Shown one piece after another: positions 35,767 through 44,213 of a stretch of DNA of 64,000 bases. The stretch spans positions 1 to 64,000 of the forward strand of contig JACMME010000157.1 of the NCBI GenBank assembly GCA_014379205.1, in the 5' to 3' direction. Made by a program: the position numbers and the translations under genes. Below the pieces are notes generated by a model. It made no database searches and was not told the origin of the DNA. It saw nothing but the letters and a program-made list of their open reading frames with translations. This stretch comes from Gemmatimonadaceae bacterium (lineage in GTDB: Bacteria > Gemmatimonadota > Gemmatimonadetes > Gemmatimonadales > Gemmatimonadaceae). How positions within the stretch are numbered: the first letter of the stretch is position 1; each line of letters starts with the position of its first letter.

Positions 35767-36281
35767 CTGAAGAGACCGAAGTCACACGCACGTACCTGGA
35801 GCTGAGCGACAGATCCGCTTTTCGATCCGCTCGCATGCACGACGCCGATATTCGGGTCGACAGGGCGGAACGCTGCACAGTGTCTTTTTATCGTTACCTG
35901 TACCGCGAGGTTGGCGCTCGGTATCACTGGCGGGACCGTTCTGACTGGGATGATGAGACGGTGCAACGGAACATCGACAATCCGCGCATCGCCGTCTGGG
36001 TGATGTATGTCGCAGGAGTGCCGGCGGGATACTTCGAGCTATCGCATGACGCGGATGGCTCGGTGGAAATCGTCCATTTCGGTCTGATTCCGGAATTTAT
36101 CGGGCATGGTCTTGGCAAGCATCTGCTGACTGTGGCGACAGAGCAAGCGTGGCGCGATGGCGCGAAACGCGTCTGGCTTCACACCTGTACTCTCGACGAC
36201 AAAGCCGCCTTGCCAAATTATCTCAAGCGCGGTTTCGTGCCCTTTCGAGAGGAGAAGTACAAGGTGTCGAAGAGTCCGTGA
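35763..36281 (+). CDS. GNAT-family N-acetyltransferase
   Basis: 172 residues. The acetyl-CoA-binding stretch VHFGLIPEFIGHGLGKHLL carries the Q/R-x-x-G-x-G/A-like motif (here I-G-H-G-L-G-K), preceded by the beta strands GYFELSHD and followed by VWLHTCTLDDKAALPNYLKRGF. Substrate unknown; pairing with a CGNR regulator suggests a self-regulated detoxifying or resistance unit. It ends next to a heptamer hairpin. Confidence 0.85.
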   Translation: MTEETEVTRTYLELSDRSAFRSARMHDADIRVDRAERCTVSFYRYLYREVGARYHWRDRSDWDDETVQRNIDNPRIAVWVMYVAGVPAGYFELSHDADGSVEIVHFGLIPEFIGHGLGKHLLTVATEQAWRDGAKRVWLHTCTLDDKAALPNYLKRGFVPFREEKYKVSKSP

Positions 36282-36284
36282 CAA

Positions 36285-36459
36285 GGATTGCGGATAAGCC
36301 GACTGCGGATTGCGGATTAACTGGCCGCGGATTGCCGAGAAACGACCTTGAGCGTTTGTCGGCACCAATCACGAAACAAGAACCGAACGGCTACGCAGGC
36401 GGATATGAGTTACGCTACGAACCGCAATCCGCAATCCGCAGTCCGCAATCCGCCGTTCA
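36285..36459. repeat. Heptamer inverted repeat (GCGGATT type) between convergent genes
   Basis: Left arm 36285-36334 has GGATTGC/GCGGATT units; right arm 36418-36459 has GCAATCC units (four in a row with one base change). The arms are complementary and separated by about 85 bp. It lies between the acetyltransferase and the helicase, which converge, and touches the helicase stop codon. Confidence 0.85.
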
Positions 36460-39189
36460 CCTGCGTCGCCGAGGTTTGTTACTGCCACCGCGCTTGACGG
36501 AGCCGCGATTCCCCCTCCGGCTACCACGATCCTCTCCAGCCGAACGTTCCCCGGAATCTGAGCCGCGCACACGCCGAGTATTCCTTCCGGAATTCTGGCC
36601 GCGGTCGGCAGGTCGTCTTTCATCACTGCCGCGCTGGCCGTCCTCCATAAGCTCATGAGCTGTCCAGGGCATATCCAGCGTGTCCTGGAGTTCGTCCAGC
36701 GTCCGAGCGCGTACGCTCCCTCGCTGCCCTCGCATGACCGCGAATCGCAACGGTCTGTCGAGCACCGGCAGCTCCTCTTCGCTCAGCGTTCGCGCAAGCT
36801 TTTCCGGAAGCTTTAGACGTGCCACCCCGACCGTGTTGTCTTCGACATCGTACTGAATTTCCACCTCGCGGCCACGCACCTCGACACTCCCCGGAAGCGC
36901 CAGATACCGTTCCCGCACCTCATGCGGCACGATTTCGTCTGCATCGATCGATAGATCCGCTGCGCGAAAGTCGTCCAGTGATTGTACGCCTGCGAGCCGG
37001 TCCTCGTATATACTCGTTAGCTCCGGAACACCCAACCTGGGTGTAAGGCCGCCCGAGCGCCGATACACCTCGCGCAGCTCCTCAATGGGTGCACGATTTC
37101 GCTTGACTGCGTGATGCCGCGCCTCCCAGCGTGCCACCGATTCAGCGAGCACGTGACGCGCCCGTTGCGCGAGCTCAGCGGGCCATTCGTCTACCGCTTC
37201 TACCTCGCGCTCGAGCTCGAAACCGAAAAATTCGACCGTCCGGCGAAGCGCGAGCGGCGAGCGCTTTCGTTCCGGTTCGTACGTGAGCTCGGGAGCTCCG
37301 CGTTGCGCATATTTGCGGATCACGTTGTAGGGAATCTCTGTGCCTTCAATGGAAGCACGCGGCACCCCGGATCGATCGGCGAAGTAGCGCAGCTCACCGG
37401 AGATTGCGCCATACCGACCACACACACTGGTTTTCGATACTCGAGCTTCAGCTCCGTCGCGCAGCTGCTCGTCGATTACAAGCTCGAAAGGCATGAACCG
37501 CGCAAGCAGCTCGGCGAACGCCCGCAAAGTTGACTCGTTCGCGAGTCGGAGCTTCGCAGGCAGCGGCAGGCCAAGCGCGCGATATACGCTTGCCATGCCA
37601 AGCGCCGCGTCCTCTATGGCCTTGATGAGTGCTCCGCGCTCCTCCGCCCATGTTTCCATGATTTCGGCATCGAAGAGATGCCGCGGAAGCCCATAAACCT
37701 CGCCGATGTAGCCGGCCCTTGAGTACGCCTCGGCGTACAGATTATAGGCGGTAAGGTGATCGCTGCCGGGCAGTATCAGACCGTCGAGCATGCGGTCCTC
37801 ACGGGTCATTCGGTGCAATGACTCGATGCCGCACATGATGGCGACGAATGGGACCAGCGCATCATCCGAATGCACGAGCAGCTCGGCCCACGCACGTTCG
37901 GTGGGCAGCGCTTCCACCGCCTTGCCGTAAGAAGACAGGCGGCCATTCTCGATTATCCCGCGCTGCTCCAGAAGCGTCACCGCGTTACGGTACGCTGTCT
38001 TGTCGAGCGGCACCGGGAGATCCAACTCATCGGCTCTCACGCCCAGTGCGGCACAGGTTATCGCAACACGTTCGGAATCGCCCGCAAGCTGGAACTCGGG
38101 TTCGGTCGGCCTGAGAGAGCTGAACACAATATTACGGTCCGACAGGATGTAAACGCGTCCTCCTTCCACGCGACCATGCACACGACCCGCCATCTGAAGA
38201 ATTTCGTTCGACCCGAGGTGCAGCCTTGTCAGTACGTTCTTGCCACCCTCGATGATGTTGGAGAAGCGCTTATCATCGATCACGACCGTATCGAGTCCGC
38301 GCACGTTGAGCGCGCTTTGACCGGCAGCGGTCATTGCCAGCAGGTACGGTTTTTTTACATCGTCCTCGAGAAATGGCCGTATTACGCGGATCGGCTCCCC
38401 GCCGTGGTAGAAAGCCGTTTCGATTCGCGGCGCGCGGAGACGTACATCAGCGGCAACCTGCTCCACTCCCGCTCGGGTAGGGAGAAATGCTCCCACACCC
38501 CGCCGTTGGCGGTACACGTCTCTCAGGAAGTGTTCATCGAGGAACTCGCGCGGCTCCTTGGGAACCACGTACACCTTTGCCGCCTTGGTCGGATCGAACG
38601 CCGTGGTCTCCAGCACGGCTGCCGATCCCAGATACCGCGCATAAAACGCCGGATCGACAGTGGCTGAGAGCCAGACGAACCTGCAACCAACGCGCTTCCC
38701 AAGTGCGAGGCACAGCTCCAGCTCCGCGGACGTTTGATGAATCTCGTCGACAACGAGCGTGTCCCGAGGGAGCAGGTCTCCGTCCTCGAACCATCTGCGC
38801 GCTATTCCGGTCGTGATGATCACCACATTCCAGCTCGGGGTCTCAGGCGTTGCTTCGCGCTCGCGGTTGACGACACCGACCTTGAGCTCCGTCGTTCCGA
38901 GAATGGTCTCGGCAATAGGCCGGACTGCCAGCGTTTTTCCCGTACCCGTGCCTGCGACGATTCCGAATCCCTTACCCGCGGCGGCGAGAGCGCGAATCTC
39001 GGCACCGTGTTCGCGCTCGAGCAGAGTGTCGACATGTAGCCCCATCGCGAGCTCGATGGTCTCGCACGCGGCGCGCGTAGGGGCAATTACCACTACACGT
39101 CCGGTAGGCGGCTCGGCCGCCAGGAACGCGTCGTGATCAGGCGGGAGGTATTTGTCCTGGACGGAACGCATCAGGGGCGGAGAGTGCAA
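36457..39189 (-). CDS. Divergent DEAH-box helicase
   Basis: 910 residues. Superfamily 2 motifs: I GIVAGTGTGKT (about residue 75), II LVVDEIHQ, III WLSATVD, and a motif VI reading QMAGRVHGRV instead of the usual Q-R-x-G-R-x-G-R. Downstream is a long all-helical region with faint likeness to HrpA-type helicases, and the last 60 residues are rich in Arg, Gly and Ser, a likely RNA-binding tail. Probably an RNA helicase; partner and target unknown. Stands in the same orientation as lspA, which is upstream across a heptamer repeat. Confidence 0.75.
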   Translation of the reverse strand: MHSPPLMRSVQDKYLPPDHDAFLAAEPPTGRVVVIAPTRAACETIELAMGLHVDTLLEREHGAEIRALAAAGKGFGIVAGTGTGKTLAVRPIAETILGTTELKVGVVNREREATPETPSWNVVIITTGIARRWFEDGDLLPRDTLVVDEIHQTSAELELCLALGKRVGCRFVWLSATVDPAFYARYLGSAAVLETTAFDPTKAAKVYVVPKEPREFLDEHFLRDVYRQRRGVGAFLPTRAGVEQVAADVRLRAPRIETAFYHGGEPIRVIRPFLEDDVKKPYLLAMTAAGQSALNVRGLDTVVIDDKRFSNIIEGGKNVLTRLHLGSNEILQMAGRVHGRVEGGRVYILSDRNIVFSSLRPTEPEFQLAGDSERVAITCAALGVRADELDLPVPLDKTAYRNAVTLLEQRGIIENGRLSSYGKAVEALPTERAWAELLVHSDDALVPFVAIMCGIESLHRMTREDRMLDGLILPGSDHLTAYNLYAEAYSRAGYIGEVYGLPRHLFDAEIMETWAEERGALIKAIEDAALGMASVYRALGLPLPAKLRLANESTLRAFAELLARFMPFELVIDEQLRDGAEARVSKTSVCGRYGAISGELRYFADRSGVPRASIEGTEIPYNVIRKYAQRGAPELTYEPERKRSPLALRRTVEFFGFELEREVEAVDEWPAELAQRARHVLAESVARWEARHHAVKRNRAPIEELREVYRRSGGLTPRLGVPELTSIYEDRLAGVQSLDDFRAADLSIDADEIVPHEVRERYLALPGSVEVRGREVEIQYDVEDNTVGVARLKLPEKLARTLSEEELPVLDRPLRFAVMRGQRGSVRARTLDELQDTLDMPWTAHELMEDGQRGSDERRPADRGQNSGRNTRRVRGSDSGERSAGEDRGSRRGNRGSVKRGGSNKPRRRR

Positions 39190-39247
39190 GACCGGAGCCG
39201 GGACGGGACGGCGAGAGCAAGCTCGCGCAGATAGTGATCGCTATGGT

Positions 39248-39403
39248 GATGGCAGATGACAGATGGCTGATGGCTGATGGCGGATTGTCAACTGCGGACC
39301 AGCCGATGACAAATGGCGGAAATCTCGTCGGATCACGCAATCCGGAATCATTACTCAGCCTCAGCCTCAGCCATCCGCTATCTGCTATCTGCTATCCAAC
39401 ACC
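39248..39403. repeat. Heptamer inverted repeat (GGCTGAT/GATAGCA type)
   Basis: Left arm 39248-39298 holds GATGGCT units; right arm 39357-39403 holds CAGCCT and ATCTGCT units. The right arm covers the last codons and the stop of lspA (39385-39387 lies within an ATCTGCT unit), so the final residues of LspA are repeat-encoded. Complementary arms could form a hairpin at the end of the lspA message. Confidence 0.78.
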
Positions 39404-39918
39404 TGCCGCGACTCTCCCTTCTTTCCCTCGCGCCAGAACGACCACGCCAGCAAGAGCGCGCCTATGCTCACCCCCATGTCCGCGACATTGAACGTGTACC
39501 AGCGCGCGGAACCTATGCCGATGTCTATGAAGTCGATGACTCCAAGCTCGGATCGAAGCCGGTCGATCACGTTTCCTACGGCGCCTCCGCATACGAGACC
39601 CAGCGCCAGAGCGCGCAACCTGTCGGCCGCATCCGTCTCACGATAGGTGTGCGCAAGAAAAATAAGAACCAGAATGGCAACCACGGTGAAAACCCAGCGT
39701 GACCATTCGCCGACATCGGTGCCAAAGGCGGCGCCGCGGTTGTAGGCGAGCGTGAAACGCAACACATCGCCGATTACCGGGCGCGGTACATACATCGCGG
39801 GAAGCATTCTCACCGCGAGATACTTCGTGACGATATCGAGTACGAGCACCGCACCGAACGCCGGCCAGAACATTTGTGCCTTCGTGACGCCCTGCGCTAC
39901 GTGGGACGATTGACTCAT
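39385..39918 (-). CDS. lspA: Lipoprotein signal peptidase II
   Basis: 177 residues from the ATG at 39918, which overlaps the preceding glycosyltransferase stop. Four membrane segments, with the two catalytic Asp in GGAVGNVIDRL and FNVADMGVS. It removes signal peptides of prolipoproteins such as the several lipoproteins in this window. The longer in-frame start at 39978 would add the other frame of the upstream gene. C-terminus is written by a heptamer repeat. Confidence 0.93.
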   Translation of the reverse strand: MSQSSHVAQGVTKAQMFWPAFGAVLVLDIVTKYLAVRMLPAMYVPRPVIGDVLRFTLAYNRGAAFGTDVGEWSRWVFTVVAILVLIFLAHTYRETDAADRLRALALGLVCGGAVGNVIDRLRSELGVIDFIDIGIGSARWYTFNVADMGVSIGALLLAWSFWREGKKGESRQVLDSR

Positions 39919-40643
39919 GTTGCTGAGTTGGTGGAGGAAGGGTTCGATCCCTGGGGTCTGTACCGCGCAGCAATCCATTCCGGCGGCGCGCCAAGCAAGT
40001 ACGCCGCAAGCAGCAAGGAGTTTCGCACCGTTCGAGGAAAAACACCTTCGCGCTGCCAGCGTCGAGGAGAAACCAGCAGAGCCGGCTCGAGAATCGTAAC
40101 CGAGGTGAGTCGCCCCAGTGCCTGTACGAGCCTGACGTCCTCCATGATTGGAATGGCCGGATAACCACCTGCGGCCTCGTAATCGGCGCGCGCGACGAGT
40201 AGGCTCTGGTCTCCGTACGGCAGACTAAACCAGCGCGACCGCAAGTTGGCAAGCCATTCCAGAATACGGAACGACGAGCCAGGTGAATCGATCGCGAGCC
40301 GAAAGGCGAAAGCTCCGGAAGCACCACTCTCTGCGATACGGTCGACCGCGAGCAACACATCCGCGCTGGCGTGCACGTCCGCGTGTACGAACCAGAGCAG
40401 CCTGCCGAAACCGGCGGCCGCTCCCGCGGAAAGCTGCAAGCCGCGCCCGGCAGGAGCCAGAACGACGCGCGCGCCACATTCAGTCGCGACAGCGATGGTT
40501 GCGTCGCTGCTTCCGCCGTCGACCACAATGATCTCATGGGAGATACGGAGACCCCGCACATCCGACAGAATACGGCGTATTGTGTCAGCTTCATTGAGAG
40601 CTGGAACCACAACGGACAGCAGCGTGTTGGTACTCAATTGCAC
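39915..40643 (-). CDS. Arsenosugar-cluster glycosyltransferase, TIGR04283 type
   Basis: 242 residues, GT-A fold: LSVVVPALNEADTI, IIVVDGGSSDAT, and FVHADVHASADV with the DxD-like metal site; PYGDQSLLVAR and PIMEDVRLVQALGR are typical of the TIGR04283 group (rSAM/selenodomain-associated transferase 2). These travel with ArsS and are thought to act in arsenosugar formation. Its partner group TIGR04282 is at 45259-45897 and ArsS at 41278. Oriented away from the cluster and coupled to lspA. Confidence 0.85.
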   Translation of the reverse strand: MQLSTNTLLSVVVPALNEADTIRRILSDVRGLRISHEIIVVDGGSSDATIAVATECGARVVLAPAGRGLQLSAGAAAGFGRLLWFVHADVHASADVLLAVDRIAESGASGAFAFRLAIDSPGSSFRILEWLANLRSRWFSLPYGDQSLLVARADYEAAGGYPAIPIMEDVRLVQALGRLTSVTILEPALLVSPRRWQREGVFPRTVRNSLLLAAYLLGAPPEWIAARYRPQGSNPSSTNSAT

Positions 40644-40929
40644 TAACCGTGGTGCGCGGTGATGCCGCTGCTAACCATTGCTTCCGCTTGAAGCACTGGG
40701 CCCCGCACCGTCGCTGGGCCGCCGCTCTTGAGCCCTGTCATACACGGGGTCCGGCGCGGTACCGGTGCAAATGCCAGTCAGCGAAGCTGTAGCAAGTGAC
40801 ATTTTCAGTGGGTCAGTGATCAGTAAAGTGCGATGCAGCGGCGTTGTGCGGACATATGGTATCTTACGAATGCGATACGAAGTTGTCTCTCCCTGACGTA
40901 CGCAACGCCTCCCAAGCCTTCGGCCCTTC

Positions 40930-41271
40930 ATGCCGCACCGAACCAACTATTACGATGACGCCGATCTCGCCCGGTTCGGCGAAATTGCGCGTGGCGCGCC
41001 GGACCTCGCGAAAAAGTTCTTTGATTATTATGGCGCCGTTTTCGCCGAGGGTGCGCTCACGACGCGCGAGAAATCCCTGATTGCACTTGCGGTGGCGCAC
41101 GCCCTCCAGTGCCCGTACTGCATAGACGCGTATAGCAAGGACGCCCTGGAGAAGGGCTCCAACATCGATCAAATGACGGAAGCGGTTCACGTCGCCTGCG
41201 CCATTCGCGGCGGCTCATCGCTCGTGCATGGCGTGCAGATGCTCAATCACGCCGACAGCCTCGGCATGTAG
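40930..41271 (+). CDS. Peroxidase-like protein of arsenosugar clusters (AhpD/CMD fold)
   Basis: 113 residues. The carboxymuconolactone-decarboxylase/AhpD fold with the redox pair in ALQCPYCIDAYS (Cys-x-x-Cys). ALTTREKSLIALAVAHAL precedes it, as in the selenodomain-associated group (TIGR04169). It starts a rightward operon; arsS follows 6 bp later. The precise reaction is not established. Confidence 0.88.
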   Translation: MPHRTNYYDDADLARFGEIARGAPDLAKKFFDYYGAVFAEGALTTREKSLIALAVAHALQCPYCIDAYSKDALEKGSNIDQMTEAVHVACAIRGGSSLVHGVQMLNHADSLGM

Positions 41272-41277
41272 GAGCTG

Positions 41278-42321
41278 ATGTCTCGTATCCTGGCAACGCT
41301 CGAAAAGCGACACGCATTACTTGCGGGCGGGAGAGCGCAACGGGAGCGCCTCGCGCGCGTGCAACTCGCTCGCACCTTCGAGGATGCGCTCTCGTCATCC
41401 GGCCTGCTACCACTGCTCGCTACGGGTGTCGAAATACTCCAGATCAACGTCGGTAAACGTTGCAACCAGACCTGCAGGCACTGCCACGTTGATGCGGGTC
41501 CCGACCGGAAGGAAGTCATGCCTCGTGCGGTACTGGAAGCCTGCCTCTCCTTTCTCGAGCGGTACCGTGTTCCGACTCTGGATATCACTGGTGGCGCGCC
41601 AGAGTTGCACCCCGACTTTCGCGAGATTGTCGGACGCGCGGCTGATGCCGGCGCACACGTGATTCATCGTTGCAATCTTACGGCAATCCTGCTTCCCAAC
41701 TACTCCGACATTCCCGCGTTGCTCGCTTCGCGCGCCGTCGAGATCGTCGCCTCGCTCCCGTACTTCCAGGCGCGTGAAACCGACACTCAGCGCGGGGAAG
41801 GCGTTTTTGCCGAGTCCATCGAAGCACTCCACCTTCTGAATAGCCTTGGCTACGGCACAGGGGGTGATCTGAGGCTCAATCTCGTGACCAATCCAGTCGG
41901 TACGTTCCTGCCCGGTAACCAACGCGAGCTGGAGGCTCACTGGAAGCACGAGATGCTGCGTCGTTACGGCGTGGTGTTCGACAATCTCTACACGATTACG
42001 AACATGCCGATAAGCCGTTTCCTGGACTTCCTCGACGAGCGTGAGCGCACCGAGGAGTATCTGACACGGCTCGCCAATGCGTACAATCCGGCCGCCGCTG
42101 CCGGCGTGATGTGCCGTAACACGCTTTCAGTGGGTTACGACGGAACTCTGTATGACTGCGATTTCAATCAAATGCTGGATTTGCCAGTCGAGTCCGCGGT
42201 CACGCGCACGATCTTCGACGCATCCATGCAGCAGCTCGCTTATCGGGCGATAGCAACCGGTCCACACTGCTTCGGATGCACAGCGGGCGCTGGCAGCTCC
42301 TGCGGAGGAAGCGTTGCCTAG
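41278..42321 (+). CDS. arsS: Arsenosugar biosynthesis radical SAM protein ArsS
   Basis: 347 residues. The radical SAM cluster site is CNQTCRHCHVDAG (Cys-x3-Cys-x2-Cys). The C-terminal DUF3641 part has MCRNTLSVGYDGTLYDCDFNQ and HCFGCTAGAGSSCGG, Cys-rich as in the family; some homologues use selenocysteine at one such position, here Cys codons are present. Family members transfer the 5'-deoxyadenosyl group to methylated arsenic. No arsM methyltransferase is in the window. Confidence 0.9.
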   Translation: MSRILATLEKRHALLAGGRAQRERLARVQLARTFEDALSSSGLLPLLATGVEILQINVGKRCNQTCRHCHVDAGPDRKEVMPRAVLEACLSFLERYRVPTLDITGGAPELHPDFREIVGRAADAGAHVIHRCNLTAILLPNYSDIPALLASRAVEIVASLPYFQARETDTQRGEGVFAESIEALHLLNSLGYGTGGDLRLNLVTNPVGTFLPGNQRELEAHWKHEMLRRYGVVFDNLYTITNMPISRFLDFLDERERTEEYLTRLANAYNPAAAAGVMCRNTLSVGYDGTLYDCDFNQMLDLPVESAVTRTIFDASMQQLAYRAIATGPHCFGCTAGAGSSCGGSVA

Positions 42322-42336
42322 TGCGGTAAGCCGGCA

Positions 42337-43575
42337 ATGCTGACAGCATCGCGAACTCATTCCGCGTCACACGCAGCGCTGCTCAAGCTGGCGGCTCTTG
42401 CTGTAATAATCGCGCTGGCGTTCTTCGCAGCCTGGAAGACGGGCTTGCTCGAATACACGGACCTGTCGAAAGCGGCCACAGCGGTGCGCGACCTGAGAGA
42501 CGTGCGCTTCATCATTCCGCTCTTCGTTCTGGCGTACGCATTGGCGGCAACATTCGGATTGCCCGGTTCCATCCTGACGCTGGTGGGTGGCGCTATGTTC
42601 GGCTTCGGACTCGGCACCCTCCTGAACTGGTTCGGAGCTACGGCGGGAGCGATCGGCGCGTACACCCTTGCACGCACGCTGGGACGCGACGCTTTTCGCG
42701 GAGTGCTGGGGAAGTATCGTGACAAGCTCGAGACTCTTGCCGAGCATCAGGGCTTTCTCGCTATTCTCCGTTTGAGACTGATTCCGGTCGTGCCGTTCAA
42801 TGTGCTCAACTTCGCCTCCGGTCTCGCCGGGGTTCCCGCGCGTTCCTACATCACCGCAACCGCGCTCGGCATAATCCCCGGATCCGCGGTATACACCTAC
42901 TTCGCCGACGCTCTGCTGGCCGGCGCCGAAGGTGCTCAGGAGAAGGCGTTACTCCGTCTGGGCATCGCAGGTGCGCTGCTCGTCCTGCTTTCATTTATCC
43001 CAGCTATCGCGCGCAAGTTTGGCCTTGGCGTGGCATCTGCCGCGGTTATAACAGCAATCGCGTTCGCACCAGGGAGGAGCGCCGCTCAAAGCGTCACAGT
43101 GGACCACTCCAGCTTCGATGCGCTTTTGCGAGCCAACGTCGTCGACGGACTAGTTGAAAATCGGCTGCCCTCCGCTACGCCTGGGAGGCCACACAGCCGA
43201 TCGGCTGGAAGCGCAGCTCGAGGATCAGGGCGTTATGTTTCAGCGAAAGTCGCCTGGCGAAAATCGCGTCGACGTCGAGAATGCACAGTGCACGTGAGCA
43301 TGATTTTCACGTACTACAAGGCGGACTTTAGCGGCAACGCGAATATAGGGCGGTTCATCGCGCGCTGGTACGAGGACGATCCGGAGAGACAGCTCCTGAA
43401 CAGCGGAAAATTCAGGTTGAGCAAGACAGCCTACAACTGGTCACTCAGCAGCCAGGCGCGCGATACAGGAGCGACTTCTCAAATCGGTAAGCGCAGTGAG
43501 CAGCGGGCAATTTCAGCAAAGGACCGCGTGCTACTGAACGCTTCCCGTTTCCTGAAAGGGGGAGCTGGGTGGTAG
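42337..43575 (+). CDS. TVP38/TMEM64-family membrane protein running into a decayed DUF547 domain
   Basis: The first 235 residues are a TVP38/SNARE-associated (DedA-like) membrane protein: FGLPGSILTLVGGAMFGFG, ARTLGRDAF, and LRLIPVVPFNVLNFASGLAG. After the last membrane segment the frame passes through AIAFAPGRSAAQS, which looks like a signal peptide, then into DUF547 remains (see 43093-43575). Either the two were a natural fusion or the DUF547 gene has been joined by loss of its start and a stop. TVP38 and DUF547 genes commonly sit in arsenosugar clusters. Starts 15 bp after arsS. Confidence 0.8.
   Translation: MLTASRTHSASHAALLKLAALAVIIALAFFAAWKTGLLEYTDLSKAATAVRDLRDVRFIIPLFVLAYALAATFGLPGSILTLVGGAMFGFGLGTLLNWFGATAGAIGAYTLARTLGRDAFRGVLGKYRDKLETLAEHQGFLAILRLRLIPVVPFNVLNFASGLAGVPARSYITATALGIIPGSAVYTYFADALLAGAEGAQEKALLRLGIAGALLVLLSFIPAIARKFGLGVASAAVITAIAFAPGRSAAQSVTVDHSSFDALLRANVVDGLVENRLPSATPGRPHSRSAGSAARGSGRYVSAKVAWRKSRRRRECTVHVSMIFTYYKADFSGNANIGRFIARWYEDDPERQLLNSGKFRLSKTAYNWSLSSQARDTGATSQIGKRSEQRAISAKDRVLLNASRFLKGGAGW
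43093..43575 (+). pseudogene. DUF547 domain, internally deleted and frameshifted
   Basis: Three pieces of DUF547 can be read. Frame 1: FDALLRANVVDGLV (43093-43150), the domain start. Frame 2: CPPLRLGGHTADRLEAQLED and onward (from 43166), the domain middle, ending in a TGA at 43295-43297. Frame 1 again: IFTYYKADF and FRLSKTAYNWSLSSQ, the domain end. About 80 residues between the first two pieces are missing, and one base is lost near 43288 (a G after CAG would restore the frame). The domain cannot be made as a whole. Confidence 0.75.
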
Positions 43576-43935
43576 CACCGCAGGCCGAATGGGTTTTACC
43601 GAGTCTCGATCCTCTTTTTCGCGATTAGGCTTTAGCTTTTTTTCCGGAATGTTCGGTTTCGCGCGCTCCCTGGGCTTGTCGCGGTCAGCTGGACGAAGAT
43701 CGCGAGACGGCTGTTCGCCGAAGATAACGCGCGCGTTTGGCGGGCGACGCCTGATCGCGGTCGGGCAATCGGTCGGTTCCGGCTGCCGCGTCGGCGGCAC
43801 GTCGTTCAGCCAAATGCGACACATGCCTGGCGGCGGGCGATAGCTATCCGGAACTCGCTGGGTTCCCTGCGCGGATACGCTCGTCCCGGTCGCTATTAAT
43901 GCACAAACGGCAACAACACTAAATGACTTCAACAT
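43531..43935 (-). CDS. Small secreted Pro-rich protein
   Basis: 134 residues: signal peptide MLKSFSVVAVCALIATGTSVSA, then YRPPPGMCRIWLNDVPPTRQ and PEPTDCPTAIRRRPPNARVI, a short two-Cys motif, and a charged Arg/Lys/Glu/Pro-rich tail. I recall similar short PPGMCRIW-type secreted proteins in related soil bacteria but cannot name a function. Its 3' end overlaps the end of the DUF547 remnant by 45 bp on the other strand. Confidence 0.7.
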   Translation of the reverse strand: MLKSFSVVAVCALIATGTSVSAQGTQRVPDSYRPPPGMCRIWLNDVPPTRQPEPTDCPTAIRRRPPNARVIFGEQPSRDLRPADRDKPRERAKPNIPEKKLKPNREKEDRDSVKPIRPAVLPPSSPFQETGSVQ

Positions 43936-44213
43936 TCCTCCCTATATTTGCTGAACGATCGCGGCTCTGCATGTACTGATAAGCATGGTCAGTGCCATGA
44001 AAAGAGAAATCTCGGTATCTTGCAAGTGGTTGGGAGAAATGGACTTGGAATTGCTGCATGAAATCTGGTCAGTCCTGTTGTCCTGGATCGAGGACGATGA
44101 GAGACGTCACTGTGGAATTGCGGCGGCAGCTTCGTAAAGAAATGTTACGGTCGGCGGGTCATTCGCCGGACCGCTGGCGTATGCCAGCTGTCTGAGCGGA
44201 CTCAGCGCGCCCA

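Noticed and set aside
39938-39956. GGGTTCGATCCC, like a tRNA T-arm
   Set aside because: It lies within the glycosyltransferase/lspA overlap region and no cloverleaf or anticodon arm can be drawn around it.
40762-40777. CCGGTGCAAATGCCAG, similar to part of the cobalamin riboswitch
   Set aside because: The neighbouring conserved elements of that riboswitch (the GCCACTG-type and GTCAGGA-type boxes) are not found in the right places.
43997-44137. A 46-codon frame starting MKREISVSCKWLGEMD
   Set aside because: It has an ATG and an amphipathic sequence but no ribosome site, paralogue or context; kept out of the gene list.
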